A stretch of 35,393 nt of DNA from an uncultured Flammeovirgaceae bacterium (GTDB taxonomy: Bacteria > Bacteroidota > Bacteroidia > Cytophagales > Cyclobacteriaceae), in NCBI GenBank assembly GCA_937899105.1, contig CALBPF010000038.1, positions 1 through 35,393 on the forward strand. Reading direction: 5' to 3'. The position numbers and the translations under genes are program-made. Shown in pieces: positions 1 through 8,178 of this stretch. Positions within the stretch are counted from its first letter, which is position 1, and each line of letters starts with the position of its first letter. The notes beneath the pieces are model-generated. The model saw only the letters and a list, made by a program, of their open reading frames with translations. It did not search any database and was not told the DNA's origin.

Positions 1-81
1 ACCAATTCTTCAGCACGATTTTTAACCAAAATAACTTATGCATTAAAATATTTATGCGCTAGGCTACTTTTTAAGGGACGA

Positions 82-235
82 CTAATTAACTGCTTCGACA
101 TACGCCGTTTTTTTCACCTTTTCAAGGTGATAACTATCGACCTCTGCAATGGCTCTTAGGTTCAATTTATGAAAGAGCCCATTGTTCTCACATATTTCTA
201 TAAGCGTAGACTTTTGAAAACAGAATAACGAAATA
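82..235 (-). pseudogene. displaced C-terminal segment of the AbiC-like gene
   Basis: On the minus strand, one frame over from the AbiC-like gene, about 50 codons stay open to a TAG at 82-84. The peptide includes STLIEICENNGLFHKLNLRA and then a charged helix (EVDSYHLEKVKKTAYVEAVN). It follows naturally after FYFVILFSK of the upstream frame, where homologues carry a 'LIEKY.LL.NL' ending. Skipping one base within the T4/A4 run (plus strand about 211-220) joins the frames. This is a real or artefactual one-base frameshift, not an independent gene, because it has no start codon of its own. Confidence 0.6.
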
Positions 236-934
236 GAAGTGGATTAAAACCTCTTGTTCAGTGAAATGTGATTTCAATATATTGAAATAAAACTGTGGGT
301 CATGACTTTTTGAATGGATCAATAAAACCAGTGTACGATAGTTTTCAAGGTAGTGTTGAAAGGTATTTTTATAACCTTCATAAACTGTTTTAAAGCACAT
401 TTCAAATGAATCATCATCAGGAGAGGTATTACCTCCGTCTTGCTTTCTTCTTTTTTTTAGGGCATTTACCTCTTTCTTAAAGTCACGATAGAGCGCATCA
501 AAGGCGTTCAAAGCCCTTCCGTTGGTACCTGTTATTGTATTTCTGATATTGTTTGCTGCGTTGATATGAAAGTTGAGCAGTTGAAAAAATGTATTCTCAA
601 ATTGCTGAATAGCAATGGTGGCAGATTGATGCTCCATTATCTTCCGGCTTTCCTTAAGCTCCTCTCTTTGTAGTACCAGTTCTCTCTTCTGGTAAATAAG
701 TGCAAGAAAGAATAATATAACTCCGGCAAGCGCCCAGATTGAGCCTACGGTACCTCCTAAAAATTCACCGGCAGTTCCAAGCGTTTCTACACTTGTCCAA
801 AAAGTAGGATCCTTTTTCCATAGGGCATAGAAAAAGATATAAGCCAAGCTAACACCTGATGCTATTGCAATAACCGCTCCAATAGCTAAGATATTAGCTA
901 GTAAAGCGCTGAAATTAAAAAGTGTAGATTTCAT
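188..934 (-). CDS. putative phage abortive infection (AbiC-like) membrane protein, C-terminus displaced
   Basis: The 248-residue product has two hydrophobic segments (about residues 13-36 and 63-83), then a charged helical stretch and a cytoplasmic domain. That domain has the putAbiC-type features QQFENTFFQLL (about 111-121) and, near the end, FYFNILKSHFTEQEVLIHFY. The family is linked to phage abortive infection in Firmicutes, but its mechanism is poorly known and the role here is inferred. It is a single gene, divergent from ligD. The reading frame ends at 188. The expected C-terminal segment (a family-like 'LIE.CENNGLFHKLNL') continues in the next frame down to 82, so a one-base frameshift near 210-235 is likely. 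The corrected length would be about 283 residues, closer to family size. Family assignment is from motif recognition only. Confidence 0.7.
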   Translation of the reverse strand: MKSTLFNFSALLANILAIGAVIAIASGVSLAYIFFYALWKKDPTFWTSVETLGTAGEFLGGTVGSIWALAGVILFFLALIYQKRELVLQREELKESRKIMEHQSATIAIQQFENTFFQLLNFHINAANNIRNTITGTNGRALNAFDALYRDFKKEVNALKKRRKQDGGNTSPDDDSFEMCFKTVYEGYKNTFQHYLENYRTLVLLIHSKSHDPQFYFNILKSHFTEQEVLIHFYFVILFSKVYAYRNM

Positions 935-1210
935 TGATGAAAGATATTACGCTACGCAAGTATTATTGTATTACTTTCCAGAGACGACCAGACGAAACGA
1001 TAAACAAACATATTTCTAGTTAAGGTAACTGTTAGGTCACTACATAGAATAGAGGGTCATTCTTAACCTCAAGGATCAAATTATTCAAGTTCCTGTACGG
1101 TAATTATCTGTGCATTATCATATATCATTCGACAAGGTTCATAGTGTTTTACTTGACAAGTGGGCCTATTAATTTGACAATTGAGATCGTAGTTGTAATT
1201 TTCTTAGTAA
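935..1210. other. divergent intergenic region, AbiC-like gene / ligD
   Basis: These 276 non-coding bases separate the divergent AbiC-like gene and ligD and must hold both promoters. Two TTGACA-containing stretches lie at about 1153-1158 and 1175-1180. No correctly spaced Bacteroidota -7 element (TAnnTTTG) follows them, so I do not call a promoter. No hairpin or repeat stands out. Confidence 0.5.
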
Positions 1211-3523
1211 GTGGCCAGAGAATCACAATATGTACAAGTGGAGAAAAGGAAGCTTGAGCTTTCCAATCTATCAAAGATCCTTTATCCGGATGAGGATATT
1301 TCGAAGGCGGAAATCATTAAATATTATCTAACATTAGCTCCCACAATCCTTACCCATCTGAAAGGGAGGCCACTTTCTTTGGTTCGTTTTCCCGATGGCA
1401 TCTTTGGAGAAACTTTCTTTCAAAAGAACAAGCCTGATTGGGCGCCCGAGTGGCTTGAGCATGTTGCATTAGGAAGCGACAAAAAAAAGGACTATATAAT
1501 AGCCAGCGAAGCAGCTTCACTTGCCTGGTTGGCCAACCTGGCATGTTTGGAGATTCATCAGATGCACTCAAAAAGGCCGAATTATGAATTTCCTGACTAC
1601 ATTGTATACGATATAGACCCACCCGAAGAATACGACTTCACCAATGTGGTAAAGTTGGCCATTGAGCTTAAATCTCACATCGAGAATTATGGCTATACCG
1701 TCTTTGTCAAAACAACGGGTGGTAAAGGAGTGCATTTGCTTACTCCCATACTTCCTAAATGGACGTTTGAGGAAGCTTTTCAAGCAGCGCGTGAAATAGT
1801 AAGGCCTTTTGTGGAAAAAACGAAGGAATCTACTCTGCACATCAAGAAAAAAGCCCGGAGAGGAAGGGTTCTTATAGATATCTATAGAAACAGAAGTGGC
1901 CAAACTATTATAGGGCCCTACAGTTTGCGAGGCAGTGAGGGCGCACCGGTTTCGATGCCACTGCATTGGGATGAACTTATGGAGGTGATTGATCCGAAAG
2001 TTTATAACATTTCAAATGCCTCTGAAAAGGTTCTTAATGAAGGTGACGCCTGGGAAGCGTTTGCGTCTTACGCCGTCTCACTGCATTCCGAAAGGGAAAC
2101 GAGTATTACCGTGGACTTGGCAAAAAGCCCACGACGTAAAACACCGGAACAACTCGAGGAGTATGAAAAGAAACGTGATTTCGAAAAAACGCCGGAACCC
2201 TCAGGATTGTATAAAGGAGGTGATAATACCGGGTTCGTAATACATCGACATCACGCTTCACACCTGCATTATGATCTGAGACTGGAACAGGATGGAGTAC
2301 TGAGGTCCTGGGCGGTACCAAGAGGACTACCACCACGCCCAGGAATCAAACGGCTTGCTGTCGCTACAGAAGATCACCCTATGAAGTATATTACTTTTGA
2401 GGGAGAAATCCCTAGGGGAGAGTATGGCGGAGGTAAAATGTGGATTTATGCTAATGGTAAATATGCTATCACCAAAACCAAGAAAGATGGTTTCTATTTT
2501 ACATTAAGCAGCAAGCAGGTAAATGGTGAATACAGGATCCATCTCATGAAGGATAGCGAATGGCTACTTGAACGCGTGGATCAACCACAAATAGATTACA
2601 CTAATCACACGATAAAGCCCATGTTAGCGGGTAGTTCAAAAGAGGTTCCAACGGGTGATAATCTGTCCTATGAAATGAAATGGGACGGTATTCGTGTATT
2701 AGTAGCGGTAGATGAAAGTGAAATAAATATTTGGAGTCGTAATCATAAGAATCTGAATAAGCAATTTCCAGAGCTGATGATCCGCGATAAAGCTTTCCGA
2801 GCTAATTCAGCTCTTTTTGATGGTGAAATTGTATGCTTTGATAAAGAGGGAAAACCAGACTTCAAAACTATCATACATAGAATGCAGCGCACCGGTGATA
2901 TAGAAATACAACGTGCCATGAAGAAATTTCCGGCTTATTGTTATCTTTTTGATTGCCTGTATTTGGACGGCAGAGCTTTAATAAACGAACCCCTGTACCT
3001 TAGGCGAGAGTGGCTGAATGATTCTGTTCGGAGGGAAACACCGTATCGGATAAGTCAGTCTCTTACGGACGGACCAGAATTCTTTGAAGCGGTGCAGGAG
3101 CGGGGTCTTGAAGGTATCATGGCTAAAGGTACCAACAGCAAGTATTATCCGGGAAAAAGAAGTGATAGTTGGATGAAAGTGAAAGTCCGTAGCACGGCAG
3201 ATGCTTTTATCATAGGATACACAGTGGGTGAAGGTAATCGTAAAAACGCTTTTGGCGCCCTGCATCTTGCGGATTGGAATGATGATAAACTGGTTTACCG
3301 AGGAAAAGTTGGTACCGGTTTTACGGATAAAGACTTGCAGGAAATTTGGGCGATCTTAAAAGGTATGTCGGCGATCAAAAAGCCAATAGATGAAACCATT
3401 TTGGATGAGAAGAAGACGACTTGGATCAAAGCTGTGTTGAAGTGTGAGATTGAGTTTGCGTCTCTTACTAAGAACGGTACATATCGCGAGCCGGTATTTG
3501 TGAAATTTAGACCGGATGTCTAG
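1211..3523 (+). CDS. ligD: multifunctional ATP-dependent DNA ligase D (Pol-PE-Lig order)
   Basis: LigD processes and seals double-strand breaks together with Ku. Three domains are visible in the mycobacterial order. The primase-polymerase domain (about 10-290) has D134/D136 in YDIDP, GGKGVH at 170-175 and D223. The 3'-phosphoesterase domain (about 335-455) has metal ligands H347, H353 and D355, plus H389 in EDHPMKY followed by the FEGEIPRGEYGGG loop. The ATP-dependent ligase (about 468-770) has the adenylated lysine K490 in EMKWDG, E539 in DGEIV, K639 in GIMAKG and the WMKVK motif near 654-658. All catalytic signatures are intact at 770 residues. The start is GTG, directly after an in-frame TAA at 1208-1210, so it cannot lie further upstream. 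A second GTG at 1238 is possible. Ku follows after 121 bp. Confidence 0.95.
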   Translation: MARESQYVQVEKRKLELSNLSKILYPDEDISKAEIIKYYLTLAPTILTHLKGRPLSLVRFPDGIFGETFFQKNKPDWAPEWLEHVALGSDKKKDYIIASEAASLAWLANLACLEIHQMHSKRPNYEFPDYIVYDIDPPEEYDFTNVVKLAIELKSHIENYGYTVFVKTTGGKGVHLLTPILPKWTFEEAFQAAREIVRPFVEKTKESTLHIKKKARRGRVLIDIYRNRSGQTIIGPYSLRGSEGAPVSMPLHWDELMEVIDPKVYNISNASEKVLNEGDAWEAFASYAVSLHSERETSITVDLAKSPRRKTPEQLEEYEKKRDFEKTPEPSGLYKGGDNTGFVIHRHHASHLHYDLRLEQDGVLRSWAVPRGLPPRPGIKRLAVATEDHPMKYITFEGEIPRGEYGGGKMWIYANGKYAITKTKKDGFYFTLSSKQVNGEYRIHLMKDSEWLLERVDQPQIDYTNHTIKPMLAGSSKEVPTGDNLSYEMKWDGIRVLVAVDESEINIWSRNHKNLNKQFPELMIRDKAFRANSALFDGEIVCFDKEGKPDFKTIIHRMQRTGDIEIQRAMKKFPAYCYLFDCLYLDGRALINEPLYLRREWLNDSVRRETPYRISQSLTDGPEFFEAVQERGLEGIMAKGTNSKYYPGKRSDSWMKVKVRSTADAFIIGYTVGEGNRKNAFGALHLADWNDDKLVYRGKVGTGFTDKDLQEIWAILKGMSAIKKPIDETILDEKKTTWIKAVLKCEIEFASLTKNGTYREPVFVKFRPDV

Positions 3524-3644
3524 CAGCTGAACAGTTTACTTTATTTGTATAGCATTGGTTTATAGTTAGTTAAATTACTATATTTAAATCATTAAGTTAA
3601 TCTTTTAGCCTTCATATTGAATTTTTCACTATATAACTTAACTG

Positions 3645-4496
3645 ATGCGTGCAATTTGGAAAGGTCATATTCGGTTTTCGTTAGTCACAATTCCGGTTAG
3701 AATTTACAACGCTATTGATGCTGCACATACCATTCGCTTTAACCAGCTTTCAAAAGAAACTAAGAATCCTGTAAAGTACGTAAAACAGGATAAGGTCACG
3801 AATGAGGTGTTAAAAGCTGAAGATATTGTAAAAGGTTATCAATATGAGCCTGGCCAATTCGTGATTGTAGAACAAGAGGATTTTGAGAAAATAAAATTAA
3901 AGAGTACGAAAATTATTGATATTGAAGGTTTTGTTGATGCCAATGAAGTGCACCCTACACTTTATGATTCACCTTATTTTATTGGTCCGGACGGAGATTT
4001 AGCCGCCAAGACCTATGCACTGCTCATGCAAACTTTAAGAGACAGTGGTAAAGTGGGTGTAGGTAGGGTAGTCCTTAGAGAAAAAGAAAATACTATTCTG
4101 TTAACTCCTCACGAAAACGGCCTGCTATTTTATAAGCTTAGGAATCCGAAAGAGATCAGGGCTATGGGTGATGTTCCTAAAATAGAAGACGTAGGACAGG
4201 CTGAAAAAGATCAGCTGGTATTGGCACAGACCCTGGTGAGTTCGATGACCAAGTCTTTTGAGGACATCGATATGACAGATAATTATCACGAGGCGCTGAA
4301 AGAAGTGATTATGGCTAAGATCGAAGGCAAAGAGATCGTGTCATTTACAGAGGAAGAGCCTGAGGTGGTAGATATTATGACCGCCCTTAAGGAGAGCATT
4401 GAAAAGGCGAAATCAGGGAAGAAACCTATGAAAAGGAGTAAGGGTAAGGCCAAAAAAGGTGAGTCTGAAACCAAGACTTCCAAAAAGGCCGGATAA
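3645..4496 (+). CDS. ku: bacterial Ku protein (NHEJ end-binding)
   Basis: This is a homodimeric ring protein that threads onto broken DNA ends and recruits LigD. The 283 residues begin with the canonical MRAIWKGHIRFSLVTIPVRI, have the beta-barrel core (FFIGPDG-like 'PYFIGPDGDLAAKTYALL' near 110-127 and GVGRVVLREKE near 138-148) and the HEALKEVI bridge near 215. A lysine-rich tail runs from about residue 253 to the end, and such tails in bacterial Ku bind DNA or help the protein slide. The last ten residues (SETKTSKKAG) closely match the end of the 93-residue protein two genes downstream. The AT-rich 121-bp gap after ligD could hold its own promoter, and the TPR gene follows after 17 bp. Confidence 0.95.
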   Translation: MRAIWKGHIRFSLVTIPVRIYNAIDAAHTIRFNQLSKETKNPVKYVKQDKVTNEVLKAEDIVKGYQYEPGQFVIVEQEDFEKIKLKSTKIIDIEGFVDANEVHPTLYDSPYFIGPDGDLAAKTYALLMQTLRDSGKVGVGRVVLREKENTILLTPHENGLLFYKLRNPKEIRAMGDVPKIEDVGQAEKDQLVLAQTLVSSMTKSFEDIDMTDNYHEALKEVIMAKIEGKEIVSFTEEEPEVVDIMTALKESIEKAKSGKKPMKRSKGKAKKGESETKTSKKAG

Positions 4497-4513
4497 GTTG
4501 TTAACTTTAGTTC

Positions 4514-5140
4514 ATGGGGAAGGTTATCAATTTTGCGATTTCAAGCGCCAATCGACTTGGTTTTAGTAAGGCTAAAAGGCGGAGAAAAAAAGTTGATCTT
4601 GAAGAACTCGGTCAACTTAATCTTTTTAACTCACCAGGTTTAAGTAAGACAATCCTTATTGCCGAGTTAAAAACTCCGTTTAACCAAGCTTTAGCCTTTG
4701 ATGAAAGAGAGCAATATGATGAAGCGAAGGAGTTTTATATAAAGGCCGTGGAAATGAACAACAACAGGGTAGATGCCTATTGTAATCTGGGAATTTTGGC
4801 ATCTAAAGAAGGAAATCTTAGCGAAGCCATCGATCACTTTTCCAAGTGTTTGAAAGAAGACCCGCGGCATTTTACCTGCCATTATAACCTGGCTAACGTG
4901 TATTCTGAAGTAGGTAACCTGTCGCTTGCCAAGGTACACTACGAAGTGTGCATAAATATAGCTCCGGATTTTAGTAACTCTTACTATAACCTGGGATTAG
5001 TGCTTGCTCTTAGTGATGACTATCATAACGCTATGCATGTGTTTTATAAATACAAAAAACTTACACCCGATGAGGATCATATGAATGTTGATAAACTACT
5101 ATCAACTCTTCAGAAAACACTTATCGAAAAAGCTCAATAA
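4514..5140 (+). CDS. tetratricopeptide repeat protein of the NHEJ locus
   Basis: This is a 208-residue cytoplasmic protein with no signal peptide. After a basic patch (KAKRRRKK, residues 19-26) and an acidic linker come about four TPR units (about 55-88, 89-121, 122-155 and 156-187), with typical NLG/NLA...A...Y...P spacing. TPRs mediate protein-protein contacts. The basic patch could contact nucleic acid, but that is inference. It sits 17 bp after ku and 8 bp before the next gene, so it is very probably co-transcribed with both. I know of no defined NHEJ role for such a protein, so an accessory or scaffolding function is only suggested by position. Confidence 0.85.
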   Translation: MGKVINFAISSANRLGFSKAKRRRKKVDLEELGQLNLFNSPGLSKTILIAELKTPFNQALAFDEREQYDEAKEFYIKAVEMNNNRVDAYCNLGILASKEGNLSEAIDHFSKCLKEDPRHFTCHYNLANVYSEVGNLSLAKVHYEVCINIAPDFSNSYYNLGLVLALSDDYHNAMHVFYKYKKLTPDEDHMNVDKLLSTLQKTLIEKAQ

Positions 5141-5148
5141 ACATAAAC

Positions 5149-5430
5149 ATGGAATCTATTTCTGACTTAGCATTAAAGGGCCACTTTGAACAATTGAAAA
5201 ATGAAGCAAATAACAAACGCCTAACGGACCAACCACTTGAAATGTTGATGAAAGCGCTCGCATACCTTGAGAAGATCAACCGTAGCGGGATCTTAGATGA
5301 TGAAGGCAAAAGTCTAATGAATCAGCTCAAAGGATATTCATCAGAGTTGGCATTATTAAGCCCAAAACCTATGGCCAGGGCTCAAGGTAACGTACAATCA
5401 GAAAGCAAAACAAAAAAGAAGGCGGGTTAA
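5149..5430 (+). CDS. small hypothetical protein with a Ku-like lysine tail
   Basis: This 93-residue protein starts 8 bp after the TPR gene. It has a mostly helical, charged body (about 1-62), a low-complexity linker and the C-terminus SESKTKKKAG. That end matches Ku's SETKTSKKAG at 8 of 10 positions, although the codons differ, so it is not a simple recent DNA copy. I recognise no domain, signal peptide or membrane segment. Position and tail suggest an NHEJ accessory protein that touches DNA the way Ku's tail does, which is inference. Its TAA shares the TTAA at 5427-5430 with the stop codon of the convergent kinase gene. Confidence 0.75.
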   Translation: MESISDLALKGHFEQLKNEANNKRLTDQPLEMLMKALAYLEKINRSGILDDEGKSLMNQLKGYSSELALLSPKPMARAQGNVQSESKTKKKAG

Positions 5431-7649
5431 GACTGATCAGGTTTTGGTACACTCACTTTGAAGTTGCTGCCTATACCTAGTTCTGAAGTAACTGAAATAC
5501 TACCTCCAAGTTTTGCTATGGTATCTTTAACTATATAAAGTCCCAAGCCTGAACCTTCTGAAGAATCCGAAGCTCTAAAAAACATCTCAAAAATTTTATC
5601 TATATGTTGGGGTTCGATGCCATGCCCGTTATCTATTACTTCAATAACATAACTATTGTCTTCTTCTGATAATTTTACCGATATGGTAGGCTTATCCTTT
5701 TTATAGTTATGATATTTAATACCGTTGGTTATTAAATTGCTCATAATGATTTTAAGCCTCTCAAGGTCAGATAGTATTTTGACCGATGTATCGAACTCTT
5801 TCACCAATGTTATTTGGTTCACATTATCATAAAACTTCAGCTCATCCAGCACATCATCAACTACGGTATTTAAAGAAACTGAGGATAAATTCACGGCCTT
5901 TTTGGCGTTAGTAGAATACTCCATGATGCTCTTAATAAAATCCTCAAGCTTTAAAACGCTTTTTTCCATCATGGAGAGGTACATCATTTGATTTTTCGGC
6001 GGATCATCTTTCTTAGCCACATTAACCAGACCTCTTATGGATTTGAGGGGGGCTACCAGGTCATGGGAGGAGCGATAAACAAAATTATCAAGCTCCGTAT
6101 TGATGATCGTAAGTTCTTCATTGGTACCCTTAAGTTGCTCACGCTGAAGAATAAGCTCTTTAGTTCTGTTTTCAATAATAGCCTCCAGGCGTCTGTTTAG
6201 ACTTTTTAGTCTTACTGTTCGATACCTTAAACCGAAAAAAACAAGTACAGAAAGTATTGAAGCGCCGAAGAGGTAGGTCCAAACATTTTTAAACCACAAA
6301 GTGGGTACCGCAAAAGGATAAATTACTTCAGTGGTTTCACTGGCGTCATCAATTCTTGCTTTAACATGAAATTTATAGATACCTCCGTCTAAATTGGTAT
6401 ACTCCTTTTCTACCTGGTCAGTCCAGGGTAGCCATGTTTCTTCAAATCCTTCCAGGTAGAACGAATATTCAACATCTGATCTCTCATATCCTGGTGTAGC
6501 AAACAGGAATTCTATGGACCTGGAATTGACCGTGTCCGAAGTGTTAAGAAGAGCCTCTCTCAAAATTGTTTTTGGCACATAGTCTTTGGAATTATAGTCA
6601 ATATCCCAGGTCAGGTGAGACATACCATATAAGGAGCAAATCCATATATTACCCCTTATATCCTGGAATAAAGAGCGAAGTTGGTTCGATGGCAAACCAT
6701 TCTCTTCATTAATTAATCCCTCAACTTTTGGGTCCAATTCGTCGAAGAGCGTTGGTATTTGATCCGTTGTGTTGGAAGAAGTTGCATCTTCTCCTAATAC
6801 CTTCTGTACGTTACCCTGGCCATCTAAGAATATCAAGCCTGAAGATCTTGTGGTTATAGCGTAAAGGCTGTCTCTCCAAACTATTGCGTCTGCTACACCT
6901 ACGGTACGCAATAGTTCATCTATCTCGGTTACCCACTTATTTACCTCATTCGTAAATTTATTGTAAGTGTATAAACCGTTAAATGAGGTTATCAGAAGGT
7001 TTTTATTGATGGAATCCGGTTTCTCCAGAGTCTTTAATGAATAAAAGGCTGCATCTTTATCAAAGGAAAATTCGGAATTGAATAAGGTTACACCCTCATC
7101 GGTAATTGTTCCTAAACCTTGATTATAGATGGAAGCAAAAAGTTCATCTCCAATTAAAAAAAGATAGGCGTTACTTACGTCAAAGGTCACAATACGCTCG
7201 CCGTTATATTTGATAATTTTCTCTCTACATTCGAAATAAACGTCGCCATTAAGTGTTATTATATTCCATATCTCTGAGAGTTGTCCCAGATTATCAGTCC
7301 TCAAAGAATGATATTCGAAGTTACCGGATACGCTATCTTTTTCCAGATATCCAAATTCATTGTTCCCCCCTACGTAAACTCGATTTAAATTTTCCGGTTG
7401 TTGCGCAAGAGAATTAACAGATGAGTAGTTACGTATAGTTATTAGCTCCCAACGGCTGCCATCATATTGAAGCACACAGTTTTCATTTGTAAAGTACCAA
7501 AAACCATCAGCCGCTTCAAAGCCACTATAATTGTTAGGAGAGGCTTTATAGTTGTTGGGGCCAAAATTATTTATTCTAAACTCCTGAGATAGAAGGCTAT
7601 GCGCAATACCGGATAAAATGAATAAAGTGAATGTCGCCCTTAAAAGCAC
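5427..7649 (-). CDS. propeller/Y_Y_Y sensor histidine kinase
   Basis: This is a membrane sensor kinase of 740 residues. It has a signal peptide (about 1-21) and a periplasmic beta-propeller-like region (about 25-350) ending with a recognisable two-component propeller repeat (ENGLPSNQLRSLFQDIRGNIW, given in part). A Y_Y_Y-type Ig-like domain (about 375-447), one transmembrane helix (about 456-474) and a coiled coil follow. The HisKA phospho-acceptor is H529 (SSHD), and the HATPase has its N-box at N642, DNGHGI at 673-678 and GSGLGL at 699-704. It is shorter than the usual 1000-residue relatives and has no receiver or AraC output domain, so it must signal to a separate regulator that is not obvious nearby. 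The start is GTG, with an in-frame stop upstream and no earlier ATG. Confidence 0.9.
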   Translation of the reverse strand: MLLRATFTLFILSGIAHSLLSQEFRINNFGPNNYKASPNNYSGFEAADGFWYFTNENCVLQYDGSRWELITIRNYSSVNSLAQQPENLNRVYVGGNNEFGYLEKDSVSGNFEYHSLRTDNLGQLSEIWNIITLNGDVYFECREKIIKYNGERIVTFDVSNAYLFLIGDELFASIYNQGLGTITDEGVTLFNSEFSFDKDAAFYSLKTLEKPDSINKNLLITSFNGLYTYNKFTNEVNKWVTEIDELLRTVGVADAIVWRDSLYAITTRSSGLIFLDGQGNVQKVLGEDATSSNTTDQIPTLFDELDPKVEGLINEENGLPSNQLRSLFQDIRGNIWICSLYGMSHLTWDIDYNSKDYVPKTILREALLNTSDTVNSRSIEFLFATPGYERSDVEYSFYLEGFEETWLPWTDQVEKEYTNLDGGIYKFHVKARIDDASETTEVIYPFAVPTLWFKNVWTYLFGASILSVLVFFGLRYRTVRLKSLNRRLEAIIENRTKELILQREQLKGTNEELTIINTELDNFVYRSSHDLVAPLKSIRGLVNVAKKDDPPKNQMMYLSMMEKSVLKLEDFIKSIMEYSTNAKKAVNLSSVSLNTVVDDVLDELKFYDNVNQITLVKEFDTSVKILSDLERLKIIMSNLITNGIKYHNYKKDKPTISVKLSEEDNSYVIEVIDNGHGIEPQHIDKIFEMFFRASDSSEGSGLGLYIVKDTIAKLGGSISVTSELGIGSNFKVSVPKPDQS

Positions 7650-7721
7650 GCTTAAATAGAATTAAATACAAAGTTAAGGTGTCTAAGTCAAAAAAATAAA
7701 TTCACTTTTTATCCATAAAAA

Positions 7722-7737
7722 ATATGTTTAAACATAT
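7722..7737. promoter_or_regulatory. 16-bp perfect palindrome, candidate PadR operator
   Basis: ATATGTTTAAACATAT is a perfect inverted repeat in the 195-bp gap between the divergent kinase and padR genes, about 108 bp before the PadR start. PadR proteins bind dyads containing ATGT...ACAT (ATGT-N8-ACAT in Bacillus PadR). Here the arms are separated by four bases instead of eight. Autoregulation is therefore plausible but unproven, and AT-rich DNA can produce such palindromes by chance. Confidence 0.4.
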
Positions 7738-7844
7738 AGATATTGAACTTGGCTACTAAGTAAAAGAATATGCTCTTTTTATTACTTATACAAAAATGAA
7801 ACATATTAATTACTTTCACGTTTGTGTAACAAATATCTATTTCC

Positions 7845-8171
7845 ATGAAAGGAACCCATTTAGGCGAGCTTGAAGAGCTTATATTATTGACTGTAGGCGC
7901 GTTGGCAGATCAAGCCTATGGGGTCAGTGTTATGGACGAGATTGCCGAGAATACGGGTCGCAGCCTTAATATTAGTGCAGTACATTCCGTTCTTAAAAGG
8001 CTGGAAGGTAAAGGTATGGTTAGGTCCAGTATGGGTGGAGCTACGAATGAGAGAGGGGGGCGCAGAAAACGATTTTTTGTATTGACCAATTTAGGTAAAA
8101 AAGCCTTAGACGACTCCATGGAGGTACGCGACCATTTGTATAGAAGGATACCTGATATTTTATTTAACTAA
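7845..8171 (+). CDS. PadR-family transcriptional regulator
   Basis: This is a 108-residue winged-helix regulator. GELEELILLTVGAL opens the domain, 'AYGVSVMDEI' is the PadR signature turn, and SAVHSVLKRLEGKGMV is the recognition helix region followed by the GGRRKRFFVLTNLG wing. The C-terminal dimerisation helix is short, as in the small PadR subgroup. It ends 7 bp before the prefix-domain permease. This PadR/permease pairing is common in Cytophagales, so it probably controls that permease and itself. Confidence 0.9.
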   Translation: MKGTHLGELEELILLTVGALADQAYGVSVMDEIAENTGRSLNISAVHSVLKRLEGKGMVRSSMGGATNERGGRRKRFFVLTNLGKKALDDSMEVRDHLYRRIPDILFN

Positions 8172-8178
8172 TACTACA

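Noticed and set aside
1153..1180. TTGACA-type promoter for ligD
   Set aside because: No -10 or Bacteroidota -7 element occurs at proper spacing.
5149..5430. Small protein as antitoxin or toxin partner of the TPR gene
   Set aside because: There is no toxin-antitoxin domain or gene order, and the Ku-like tail and position fit NHEJ better.
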